A stretch of DNA of 64,000 nt from Arctopsyche grandis. Its lineage: Eukaryota > Arthropoda > Insecta > Trichoptera > Hydropsychidae. The stretch spans positions 22,037,001-22,101,000 of the forward strand of contig NC_135364.1 in assembly GCF_051622035.1 (NCBI RefSeq), in the 5' to 3' direction. A program made the position numbers and the translations under genes. Of this stretch, positions 1-11,177 are shown piece after piece. Position 1 is the stretch's first letter, and every line of letters begins with the position of its first letter. Below the pieces are notes generated by a model. It saw only the letters and a program-made list of their open reading frames with translations. It was not told where the DNA came from and did not search any database.

Positions 1-366
1 AAATAAATAAAAAATAACTACATTCAAAAGTATAATAATATAAAACCCAAAGCAATGGAAAATTGAATAATAATAAAACATGCAAATTTGTGACCACGAA
101 TATGTATTATAAATTGGAACGTTTAAACAAAGCATTAGATCAAACATAAATTTTAGAAATATGAAGTAAAAATGTTGCAAGTATAATTTTATATTTACAC
201 CCATAAAATATTATTATTCGAGTATTATATATTAAGAAAGAATTATTTGAAAGAGTGTACGATCTCATTCAAAACATGCACACATACAAAAACAGAAACG
301 TAACAGATTGAGTTAGTAGTAGTCGAGAGAAAAAGTGAAAACAAAGCAATTGTTAGTAACTATTTA

Positions 367-3300
367 TCAGCGATTAACCTGTAGATATTCATCTAACTCG
401 ACTTGGCCATTCATATTTGTATCAATTTCCCTAAGAATCTCGTGCAACTCCTCACCCGGCACTTCCTCGCCATAATTCTAAGAAAATAATCGAATAAAAA
501 AAAAGCATTAGACAATTACTAGCCCCATACGATATTAATGATAGGTGTGGCTCCGTTTAGGGAGCGGGAAAACCCTAATGTAGTATACAGTAGGGAAGAG
601 TTTTGGTGTTATTAAAATCAGCCATAGCATTATCAGCTTTTGCACCCTGTGAAGAACGGATTGTGCGGACACTAGTTTCCGTCACGGTGGGAAACTAAAA
701 TTTTACCTGCAAATAATCACTTAGCTCCATCTGTCCATTATATGCTGCGTCAATTTGAGACAAAATGGAATGCAATTCATCTTTCGAAGGTTTCATTCCC
801 AAATCCTAGAATAGGTCATGGTAAAAATTTCATAAAATCAACACCTACATACTATATTATGTATATCATAAATTATAAAAAAAAAAATTAATAACACAAT
901 TCGACGACAATTGTTTCAATAAACCCTAAATAAAAAATAAAAATTAAATCATAATTGAAGAAAAATATATAAACAACTAATTTTTTACATTAAATATTGA
1001 TTTGTTTCTTATTAAATTATTATAAAAAAATCATATTAAAAAAATAACATAAAAAACCTACCTTCAATCCTCTTCTTATATCATTAATCGAAACATATCC
1101 TTTCCTATCCTTATCAATGATCTGGAACCTCTTAATGTAAGTATTAATCTCATCCTTGGTCAAGTTGATCGGAAGTTTGTCTTTGCTGGCACGATTAACC
1201 ATTTGTCCCATTTCATTTTGAAGAAACTCTGAAGCCTCCTTTTCTTGTCTCTAAAAAAAAGATATTGATTTTTAAAATACATTAATGAAAAAATATATAC
1301 ATTTATCAATAACACAAAAAAATAACCTTTTTCTCTTCGTTAGACCACTTCAGCTCTTCAGCCATAATATCGATGATTCCAGGCAGAGCTTCCTGAGCAG
1401 CTTGCACGTTTAAAAAGGCAAGACGCAGTCTTCTTGCAATCATATCTATGGCGGTGCAAGCATATTCTCGAACACCATATCTAAAAAAAGACGAATTGAT
1501 AAATATCATTAAGCTTGACAAATCAAGATAGACGTAACAAATTATAAATGACTATACCTGACTTCGGCATCTATGTATGGGAATTCAGGATGAATTTTGC
1601 GACCGATAATAGGCCAACGTTTTCCAGTCAAGGCTGCCATTTTAGCAACGGCAAAAGCACGGTCGCCGTACGACTTAGCCAGATGTTGTGCAACCTAAAA
1701 TCCAATTATTCAATACTATACTGTTTACTTAAAACAAAAAAAAATGTAATAATTTAAGCTACAAGCCCAACTCACCTCACATTCAAGACCGAAATCTTGC
1801 ACCAACCGAATGTACATGGTCGGAGTCCAGCCGTGAGCACCTTCAATTAGGAATCCATCAGTCTGACACTCCTTATGCAGAGGTGTTAAGTTACCCGCTA
1901 AAATTACATATTCCAGTTACATAACATACCATCACACATTGTGCTTACACTAATTTTAGCGTCTAACCTTGAACTGTAGCGTCGATAGCTTCTGAAGCCA
2001 TCGCTCTGTAAGTCGTCCACTTTCCACCGGCTATTGTCACAAGACCCGATTGACTTACATGCACGATATGGTTACGGGCAAGAGATTGTGTATCACCTTT
2101 GTTAGGATCTGATACTAGAGGTCGGATACCACTCCACGCCGATAAAACATCTCCTCTACGTACTGGAAATAAAATTAAATACATGAAAAATGCTATAAGA
2201 AATCGAAATGCCCTCAATAAATAGATATTGAATGCTGAAAGGCTTAACGTAATGAAGTATGAATATACTGGTAACAAACCTTCAACGTCTGGATTAAGAT
2301 AATTTTTAACTTCTTGAAGAATGAACATGATTTCATCTTCTGTTGGTTTTGGATTGTGAGTAATTTTACAGGGCAGATCAGTCGTTCCAGCAATGGTCTG
2401 TCTTTGCCACGGCAAGAAGAAGATAACACGCCCGTCAGACGTCGATGGATCTAACAAGCCCATCTGATCTGGACTGTAGTAGCCGGGAAGTACGATATGA
2501 ACACCTGATGATGGACAGCAAATTTCTTTCACTTCTGGATTATCCATTTTCCTAATTGAGTCTGTGAAAGGACCGGTGGCGTTGACGATTGTCTTGGCTT
2601 TGATGTCCCATTCTTTTCCGGTTAACTCATCCTAAAAAATACATTTCATTTTAAAAAGTCTCATTTGAATGAAGAACTATAAAAAAAAAAAATAGAAATA
2701 GTACTTTTAATCTAGCTCCACTTAATTTATTATCTGTTTTATATAACTTCTGAACTGAAACGTGATTGGCAACAGTTGCACCGTGTCTAGTAGCAGTGAG
2801 AGCTATTGCCAAATTCATACGAGCGTCGTCTTGCTGTCCTATAATTTGAATTTATATTGTAAAACACACACAATCAGAAATCGTTCCGCGTAATAGATCC
2901 AACACATTTAAGTAATATACTGACATTCACAACTTTATTGCAAAACATAAAAGCAAACTTATTAAATTTGGTAACAACACATTGTCATTTACTATCATAA
3001 AATGTGATGAGTTTGCTTTTATACAATAAAAAAGAGATTCACAAAGTTGCCCGAGTCAAAAATGACTTATATGAGTCAATTCCATTGAGCAAAACTATTC
3101 AAGTATAAAGATTAATAAATAAAAACAAACTAATAACTACCGTCATAGTAAACGATGGCACCGCACAATTTATCACCCTTAATCATAGGGAACAATTCCA
3201 AAGCATTCTTTTTGGACAAGTAGTATGAGCTTTTGACATTCCTATCTCCAGCAACCAAGTCGTACATCTTGATTCCGAACCAGTAGTACGGCACTTGCCA

Positions 3301-4459
3301 CCACCTATACACATAACATTACTATCGAAAGACAAGCTCATTAGAAATTTGCAAGAAAATATACGAACCGATAAACTGGAAGCATGATGGGTAGTGGATG
3401 AGTGAGATGTGGAGCAACCGAGAGCATGTTGGCTCTCTCGTGCAAAGCTTCTTTTACCATACGATATTGTTCAACATCGAATTGCATGATAGCTTTTTGA
3501 AGGTATCGAACTCCACCGTGAATCAATTTGGTACTCCTACTGCTAGTTCCACTCGCGAAGTCGTCTGCTTCTACTAAAGCAGTTTTAAGACCTAAAATTG
3601 ACATACGTATACAATTAAACAAGATCGGTAAAGATATACATAAATATACTAAGATCTGATGGATCCGCTACCCACCTCTAGTAGTGGCATCTAAAGCGCA
3701 ACCAGCTCCAGTAGCTCCACCGCCAATAATGAGAACGTCATAAATCTCTCCAGATTGTAACGACTTAATTTGTTCAGCTCTAGGTGGTAGAGGTCTTTTA
3801 ACGCGCTTGTTTGGTTCTGCATAAGCTACACTAAATGGTTTCTGAAATAAATTAAAAATTGTATTAAATTTTTGACAAATACATACATATGCTGGTTATA
3901 CATATGAATAACCAGCAGAATAGACTAGTGTTTAGCATATAGTGCTTTGAACAAAGTGGTCACGGGAACAAATCCCACTGGTTTCTACTGCCCAGACCTT
4001 GGTTTTGTGACTCCAGGTCGATCATTTCCTATCAGAGTTTGCCAATCTATCGGATTTTCATTGAAACGGTTTCAACAAATTGGCAACCTAACCCATTTTC
4101 TCGCAAAATCTCGAATTTTCAGCAGTCTCGAATTTCGCTGAATTGTTTAAAATGCTGCAAATTTACAAATTTGACAATAAATGTCTCTGTGGATGTGAAT
4201 TGATACGTATTTATGTACTTTGTATAATACTAATAATATTTTTATCAAATGTACAATGTTTCTAGCCAGGAAGGCGCATTGAGGTGACTTGTTACGCCTT
4301 CCTGGTATAAATTTAAGATAAAATAAAAAAATACAAATATCATTTATAAATGAAAGATACCTCTACAGAGTTTTCTCCAGCGAAGAGGTTAACAGCAAGA
4401 GCAGCTCCGGCTGCTGCTGCAACACCTCCGGCTGCCACTTTGCGCCATCGGGCAGCCAT
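367..4459 (-). CDS. Gpo1: Mitochondrial FAD-dependent glycerol-3-phosphate dehydrogenase (Gpo1/GPD2), 12 coding exons
   Basis: The enzyme oxidises glycerol-3-phosphate to dihydroxyacetone phosphate on the outer face of the inner mitochondrial membrane and passes electrons to ubiquinone (family knowledge). Coding exons read on the minus strand: 4459-4361, 3841-3676, 3591-3369, 3304-3141, 2838-2705, 2631-2280, 2162-1968, 1897-1776, 1694-1558, 1480-1327, 1250-1062 and 477-367. All junctions are GT-AG with matching phases, giving 681 aa (animal family about 720). Visible motifs: an Ala-rich N-terminal membrane/import segment; a GGGATG FAD-binding loop at residues 73-78; SGTSSRSTKLIHGG; a C-terminal IAGGKWTTYRAM block; and two EF-hands, with loops at about 628-639 (DKDRKGYVSIND) and 664-675 (DTNMNGQVELDE). 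The donor of the 2631-2280 exon was set so the protein reads DVEVRRGDVL. An acceptor just upstream of the ATG (about 4470) shows that at least one noncoding 5' exon exists. Intron 1 carries a SINE. A second version of the last exon lies at 695-805. Confidence 0.95.
695..805 (-). CDS. Gpo1: Alternative last coding exon of Gpo1 (duplicated second EF-hand)
   Basis: This exon has a good acceptor (CTAG before position 805) and the same entry phase (0) as the terminal exon at 477-367. It encodes 36 residues plus a TAG stop, exactly the length of the terminal exon (36 residues plus TGA). Both copies end alike: DYLQVKF-stop here and EYLQVNR-stop in the distal copy. The EF-hand loop here reads DAAYNGQMELSD, with Ala at position 3 and Asp at position 12. 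The distal copy has DTNMNGQVELDE, which is canonical. The simplest reading is a tandem exon duplication giving two alternative 3' ends that differ in calcium binding. A GTAAAA after the LQ codons could also act as a donor, joining this exon in frame to the distal one. I see no AATAAA between the two exons, so use as a true terminal exon is not proven. Confidence 0.75.
   Translation of the reverse strand, partial: DLGMKPSKDELHSILSQIDAAYNGQMELSDYLQVKF
3921..4312 (+). repeat. tRNA-derived SINE, near full length, in Gpo1 intron 1
   Basis: The 5' part is tRNA-like, with an A-box-like stretch around 3928 and a B-box-like segment (gggaacaaatccc) around 3963. Next comes a conserved central block containing cctatcagagtttgccaa. 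The 3' end has a short inverted repeat, with ccaggaaggc near 4266 and gccttcctgg near 4297. Other copies lie at 39245, 44885, 49505, 53210, 53640 and 57693. It is sense-oriented on the plus strand, antisense to Gpo1. Confidence 0.7.
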
Positions 4460-5400
4460 TCTGCCTTATCTGGGAAAATAATAGAACAAAACAACATTAT
4501 TAATTTTGAAACATGACGTATATTACGAAAATTTTGATTAACGAGAGAGCTATTATACTGCAACGTTCGCCAATATTGGCTTACAGAGTCGTTTAGATTC
4601 GCTATTATCACTTTTTTATGAATACTTAATCACGTGTACGTCATTGCCCACTCAGCAGATAGTGGTAATTGTTTTCAAACTAGACTTTACGATTATCATA
4701 ATGGATATAAGCAAGTTTTTATGATATATACATTGCAGTAACTGGAACGAAACGCATGCCAATCTGAGAATGCATCAACAGGTGTCGATATATGTATGTA
4801 CATACATTTATAAATTCAGCGATCGAATGCATGAGATCGTCACACAATGTTGGATTTTGGCGGTTTGTTCCGTGTCAATTGATATAAAGTTGAGGAAGTT
4901 CACCACTCGTTAGGTAATTAGCATTTCACTGATGCAGTTGTATTGGTGCAGAGCACGGGCCAAACCTGCAACGGTGCATCATCGGAAACCCACTAAAATA
5001 GAATTGGCATACAACGAAACCGTACGGAGACATTCCTCGTAGTAGACTTAACTATTGTCCTGCGAAAGCTGCATCCGCCAGCACCTCATTAATTCAATAC
5101 ACGAAGAAAATATAAAAAAAAATCCATTGTTCATTCGACGTAAGATTTACTTAAGAAGAAGACGAATCAATAAACTCTTGAAATGATCAAACAACAGTCA
5201 CGATACGAACATGTGCATTAAATTCACAATAAGAAGTATAATATACGCAATACTATAATCATGAGTGTCGATAAAAAGCATGTAATCAATTACTATTTCA
5301 ATTGTAATACGAGTTATGTTAGGGTCACCAAATTTGATTAAATTACAAAAGGATCTTCCACAAAACTTTTTTATGCCCCCTAACTCAATAGAAATATTAA

Positions 5401-5937
5401 TGGTTGTGGCTATTTGCAGGTAATATATCTGCAAATTATTGGCTATTTGCAGGTACTATATCTGCGACAGGCGCAAAGCCTTCTGCGCATGCGCGTGAAC
5501 TGTCACTGTCAGCGTGTTTACTGTTAAAATTTTGTTTTAAACCTCTTAAAATTTAGTTCGAACTCGTAAAGTGACGTAGAGTAAAAAATATAGTCCAAAT
5601 TAGTTAATATTATTAATTGTTAGAATATTATTATCATATACAACGTACATATAATACCTACATACAAGTACAAGTCGCGAACTAGCTAAATGATTTAAAT
5701 CTATTATAATAACGTGCGAAATTTATTTGCCTCATGTATAATGAACGATTGATTAAACAAGTCTAGCATACATTAAATATAAGAAATTATAATCGGATTA
5801 TAAGTTCACGCGCATGTGCAGAAGGCTTTGCGCCTGTCGCAGATATAGTACCTGCAAATAGCCAATAATTCGTAGATATAGTACCTGAAAATAGGCTATA
5901 ATTCGCAGATATAGTACCTGCAAATAACCACAACCAT
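5401..5937. mobile_element. Nonautonomous element with long terminal inverted repeats built of subrepeats
   Basis: The left end begins tggttgtggctatttgcagg and the right end is its inverse, finishing at ccacaacca. Each arm holds copies of a roughly 33-bp unit (ctatttgcaggtactatatctgcga): two on the left and three on the right. Both arms end in a shared inner segment (caggcgcaaagccttctg). The flanks match as atattaa and ttattaa, a possible imperfect TSD. There is no ORF. The superfamily is unknown. Confidence 0.55.
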
Positions 5938-6032
5938 TATTAATAAGGCGAAGTAAGAAGAGGTATATAAAAAAAGTAAATGTTCGGACAAACTTTTCAT
6001 TTCGATATAAACTCTTAAATATATGTAATATA

Positions 6033-6125
6033 CTAGTGTTTTTACCCGGCTTAGCCCGCTTAAACATGGCCAATCTAATAGTAAACATTTTATTAAATTT
6101 ATTTGAATAGTTTTATTTTATTGAA
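6033..6125 (+). repeat. Fragment of interspersed repeat with 'acccggcttcgctc'-type start
   Basis: It begins actagtgtttttacccggct and continues with aatctaatagtaaacatt and ttattaaatttatttgaat. The same order of words recurs at 18972-19200 and 44107-44290 (plus) and at 62060-62208 (inverted). It is probably the 3' or 5' end of one retroelement family, not classified. Confidence 0.5.
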
Positions 6126-6164
6126 TATTTTATCCTTTTATTGACATAGGTTTGAGAATGATCG

Positions 6165-6340
6165 TGTACAGTAATTTCCATATTTGAAGAAATGTAGAAG
6201 AAACTTTTCTAAATAAGATCGTACGAATTAACATTGACATGGACATACGCCCATCACAGCTGGAAACCATGAGCACGACCCATGCCGTACGATTCAGTAA
6301 GTTTTTAGTAAGAACTCCTTGCCATAGCAATAGCAAAACC
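6165..6340 (-). repeat. Fragment of repeat family 'Z' (gtacggcatg ... ccagctgtga)
   Basis: Reverse-complement similarity is visible to 51185-51300 and 14805-14900, with shared words such as ccagctgtgatgggcgtat, ttcgtacgatctta and tctacattt followed by tcaaatat. No coding potential was found. Confidence 0.4.
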
Positions 6341-7079
6341 CTATATCCGATTTCTAATCATGGCATACATGCATCGTAATATATATTTAACTATTCTCAA
6401 GAAAGTATGTATGTATATGTAATTTCACTCATAAAGTCTAAATTAAACAGACAATTTGGCACGATTTAGCATCATGATGAAAGCCCAAGACTCTTCCCCA
6501 ATGACCTGAAGAACTTAAAAAGAATTGTTATAATCTGGTAGATGAAAAGATGCCAAGTGAAGATAAATTTGGTTAAAAGAAATTGATGCATTTTATCCGA
6601 ATCGTTCTTTTTATGTACATACATATTACATATTATGAATTACCATTTTTATTAAAAAAAAAAATTTGTGTCAAGTATATGTTTATGTACGTCAACGATA
6701 ACATAAAACGGCTATTAAAAGAATAATATATGATAATTGAAAGAAAAATTAAAAAAAAAAAGTAAGTGCAGTAGTAGATTTTGGTCCGCTTCCACTTGTT
6801 CAAGCATATGGCCATGAACCGCCACTGCTTGTATCTATGTACAAATAAATATGGATGCAAAACTCGTTTCCAATACAATGAAACCTGCATACATTGAAAC
6901 AACAAGAGATTCGCAATATCCAAAACGCCCTTAAATTAAATGCCAGTAAAATAGCACACAAGAAGTGAGAACCCAAAATTCATAAAATATCAAATATGAA
7001 TAGCAACAGAATCAATTTAACAAATAAAAAAAAGCGGATGTGACCAGGAATATGAGACGTATAGAAAAAAATCGTACGT

Positions 7080-7970
7080 ACGTAAATTTGTTAATATTTT
7101 TTTTATTTACATGGCACGGATATAAAAATTATACTAATTTTTTTCACGAAGAGCACACATTTAAAGGGTAAATTTTTTTATTACTTAAAAACACTATAAA
7201 TATTTTATAAACACATTAAATATCAAGAAGATCAAAACAATTTTAAAGGTCAAAATTAAATATTGAAATATTGTTTTACAAAAAAATAGTACTTCCGGTT
7301 TACAAATTCTGACCTCATTCAAATTCTCACATTAATACAAGGATTATACTTGAATTTTCTCGTGAAGAGCACACATGTTTAAGGGATATAAAAATAGTGG
7401 AAGAAAAATCAAACAAGAGTAAACTGCCACTTCCGGTCGACGGGACTAAATTTTATATATTACTTGGTATTAAACTAAAGCTTCTAGATATGAGATTTCA
7501 ATTCAATACACCGAAAGGTTTCTAAGAAAAACATAAAAAACCCTCGATTCTCTAGAGTAAGAGTACTACTTCCGGTTGATGTACAAACATTCTTAAAAAT
7601 ATAAAATATGGAATTTATCATTTATATTACATGTAACAAAATTTTATTCTGATCCGCTGAGTGGTTTAAGAAATAATTGAATACAAAAATTAAAAAAAGA
7701 GGACCCCCATGTACATACATATAAGGGGAGTGTATAATAACTTAAAAATTTACGCAGTATCGATTAGCATTTCAATAACCAATACTAAGCTTCAGTTCGA
7801 TAGGATTAACGGTGTTCAAAAAATACACAGACACACACACATTTTTTGTAGATCATTAAAATGTGATCAGTGATCGATTCAGATTTCGAATCAGTCAAAA
7901 TCTCGAGTTCAAACTTTCGCATGATCACAGAACTTCGTCTATTGTTACTACGTACTAGTCCCGGGATCCC
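7080..7970. repeat. Copy of repeat family 'X' (CTTCCGGT units, CA-rich tract, GATCA-rich end)
   Basis: This is an inverted relative of the family-X copy at 10925-14650. Shared features are repeated cttccggt motifs, gtgaagagcacacatg, the phrase aaaacctcgattctctagag, a short acacacacac tract and an end with gtgatcagtgatcgattc. It ends near 7968 against a family-Y copy. It contains no long ORF. A further fragment with the same end lies at 8170-8440. Confidence 0.5.
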
Positions 7971-8800
7971 GGTGCTAGCACCGGGATTTCAAATATATAA
8001 CAAAAAAAAGTTCAATTGCATGTTTTCATATTTCAAAAACGGTCAATTGCATTGTGCAAGCTCTCCCGATATTTCACGCAAAAAATACTCCCATATTGAC
8101 GTACTATTTTTGAGAGTTTGGCTACATTTTACATGTTTGACGGATGTTTACCAACTGTTATACATAACTTGGTAAAATTTCAGTTCATTAAATTAAAGGA
8201 TTTCTTAGAAACACACAAAAAACCTTGATTCTCTAAATTAAAAGTACTAATTTAGATTTAGGAAAAAATATTGGGGTATAATATTAATAATTTCTATTAC
8301 ATGTAAGAAATTTTCAAAATACACTGACTCACAATAAACATACAGACACTCACACAGAAACACAGACACACACACATTTTTTTCTAGATCACGTAAACGT
8401 GATCAGTGGTCGATTCTGAGTTCGAATCGGTTAAAATATGCTTCAAATATCATTGCGGTTGAGCATAATATCTGCGACACAATACAGGCCGTTCATACCA
8501 TTTCGTGGAAACGGCAACCCGGCGTCGAAACGGGTGGAAAAAACTGGTGGCAAACAAATGGACTATGACTTTCATTGCTCATCCCACCATTGTTCATTAT
8601 ATAATGTTGTTTTATGTTTTTTTTCCATATTATTTTTGTAAAAATAATATTGTTAAAGAAATTTCTGCCAGCATCGTAATCCCGGTATTCAGACTATTTT
8701 CAGCACCGGGATTCACGGTACCAGAAAACACCGGGATCCCGGTGCCCGGAATCCCAGGATTGGAAGCCTTACTACGTACACAGATACAGTAAAAAATGGT
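7965..8800. repeat. Family 'Y' repeats with CCCGGGATCCCGG palindromes
   Basis: There are two Y segments. The first, 7965-8135, begins cccgggatcccggtgctagc and then runs through ttcaattgcat and tgacgtacta. The second, about 8640-8785, contains atcccggtattcagac, attcacggtaccagaaaaca and gggatcccggtgcccgg. Both have inverted relatives at 15290-15420 and 15620-15860. The GC-rich palindromes stand out from the AT-rich context. Bases 8170-8440 between them are family-X end sequence. Confidence 0.5.
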
Positions 8801-9532
8801 TGTAATAAGAACACTTCAAGTAAATGGAGACTATCACTATCAACAGGTTGCCGAAAGCTTTCGTACAGCCAAAACACTTCCGATAGGAGACCGACATTCA
8901 ACTAGTGGTTCATTCAATACAAACATCTAAAGATAACGACTTTATGGTGTATAATTCTTTAATACCCACAAGTAGGTACATAAGTATACATCTTAGCTGA
9001 GCGATATCGGCAATCCAACGAGTAATAAACGCAAAATAATTACAACATATGTCTACATATAGTGACTCTAAAACGTTCGACCATGGATGAGATCGAAGCG
9101 AGATCTCACGATGTCGGCACCATGACGTCATCTCATTCATATGACATCATGGTCATGGTGAACAATTCCGTGGTGAATTGCGGTCGCGGCGAGTACGCTC
9201 AAGGATTTTCATCACCACACAGGTGATCTTCTGGCTAATCTCTCCGCATCAATAAATTGTTTAGCACTTGGGTCTGTTAAAACTTGATTATATGTATGTA
9301 TGTAATCCACACTCTACAATAGACTTTCGTTTATAATTTCAAGTACATATGAGCTCAGTTTTGGGTCGGTTTTGATCTACATACATATGGATGTGTGTGA
9401 AGGACTCGAACCAAAATTCGACCGAAAGTCGTTTTCAATGCGACCTTATTGTTCTAGGTTGGACTTAAGTGCTTCAAAAGTGTATAGATTGGTTTGTTTC
9501 TGCAACTAATTCCAGTGTAAATATACATACGT
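8801..9532. other. Intergenic sequence without recognisable genes
   Basis: I see no splice-consistent ORF and no RNA gene here. The sequence is moderately GC-balanced around 9060-9240 and unassigned. Confidence 0.4.
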
Positions 9533-10798
9533 CAGTGGCGTAGCGTGAATTCCAGCCCCCCCCCCATATATTCATATTATATCCTTACAGCAAAATAACT
9601 TTCCAAATTAATAATTCAAACCTTTTTTACCTATATATCGAAGTGCATTAATAGTGTAATCTGGACGACCAACAAGCAGTGCACAATCTGTTTAAAGCAG
9701 GGGTCCCCAACCTTTTTGGGAAATGAAGACTATTCCAAAATGAAATCACTCTGTTTGAAAAGAAGGAATCCCTGATCAATTTATTCGATTTTTTTCTTTT
9801 TGGAGTCTTAAGGAGTGACCTCTAAGATGTGTTATCATTGAAAGAAAGTTTTGGACATATGTACATATGACAATTATAATGATTATTTAATATTTAAGAC
9901 TTCGATTAAGTCGCTTCTTATTCTTCTCGTCTTCAATGTATTGAGATTCATTCTTTTCAATCTTTCGTTATAAAAAAAATGATTTAAGTAATAAATTGTT
10001 AAATAAGTAATAAATTGACAATAATAGTAATAAATTGGAAATAAGTAGTAAATTGACAATAAAGTAATAAATTGAAAATAGGTAATAAATTGAAAGTGAT
10101 AAATTGAAAGACAATTTAATTTAGTGTGATCTTTGTGCCTGATGTAAGCTAGACGTGGAAATATACTCGCCATTTCAGTGCTGATCCAAAAATTATCTAT
10201 ATGTACTGATTTTAAATCTTACTTGTGCATTCATATTAATTTGTAGATCTTTCTGACTTTCTTGCAATTCGATATCAATATCAATTACATTCACACTAAA
10301 TTGATCAATCACCCTATCTGGAATATTTAGATTTATGTATAATATCATTAAATCTAACTTGCATATCCTCATGAAGCTGCTTTAAATGTCCAATATATAT
10401 GTAAAGATCATCATCTTGTATTTCATTAGAAATATTCATATATTGTTACTATGTACATAGATAAAGTAAATATACAAGAATAAGAGAGAATTCTCAGCAA
10501 ATAGATTGAAAAATGGCACTGAAGTTCAAAAAATGGAAAAAGACGGCAGTCTTCTAGCCCTATTGGCATAGATCAATTACACAATGAGGATGAATTCAAA
10601 ATATAATAATGTATGTACATATAGTACATACAATAAAACGAGATGCAAATAGGTTGAAAAATAAGAGAGGTTTTTAAAAAAATATTATAGAGAAATTACA
10701 GAACAAATTAAAAAATCAGTAAAAAAGGCGCGTTGCTTTGTGGCGCCCCCCCCCCCCCCCGCATTGCAGGGTCTGCGGGCGCGGTAGCTACGCCACTG
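9533..10798. mobile_element. Degenerate hAT transposon with perfect 8-bp TSD
   Basis: The left terminus CAGTGGCGTAGC at 9533 is matched by the inverted terminus GCTACGCCACTG ending at 10798. The element is flanked by identical 8-bp repeats ACATACGT (9525-9532 and 10799-10806), the hallmark of hAT elements. Inside there is a poly-C tract near each end, an internal hAT-like terminus caggggtccccaacc at about 9697 (possibly a second nested element), and no intact transposase. The TIR start is shared with the elements at 36873, 40551, 56025 and 60082. Confidence 0.85.
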
Positions 10799-11050
10799 AC
10801 ATACGTACATGAATGCATGTTATGTATGTACACAAATATGCACGTTAGAATCACGTTCTGTTGCATGCCAAAGATGCATAAATTTAATACAATTTCTCAA
10901 AGTTTCGTCGACTGAAAATCTGATTTTTTTTACTTTATGTACGTAGTACAATAGATGAAGTTTTGTGATCATGCGAAAATTCGAACTCGAGATTTTGACT
11001 GATTCGAACTCAGAATCGATCAATGATCACGTTTTCATGATCTAGAAAAA

Positions 11051-11051
<1 letters not shown>

Positions 11052-11095
<44 letters not shown>

Positions 11096-11096
11096 T
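11052..11096. repeat. (TG)n microsatellite
   Basis: An uninterrupted tg dinucleotide run inside family X. A CA-rich equivalent sits at the same place in the related copies near 7830 and 8360. Confidence 0.9.
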
Positions 11097-11177
11097 GTGT
11101 GGGTGTTTATTTTAGGGATATTTTTAACACCGTTAGTCCTATCGAACTGAAACTTAGTATCGGTTACTGAAATTCTT

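Noticed and set aside
695-707. GTAAAA after the Gpo1 proximal alternative exon as an obligatory donor
   Set aside because: Reading through gives VKF-stop, exactly matching the length of the distal exon (VNR-stop). An alternative terminal exon is the simpler reading, though splicing in series is not excluded.
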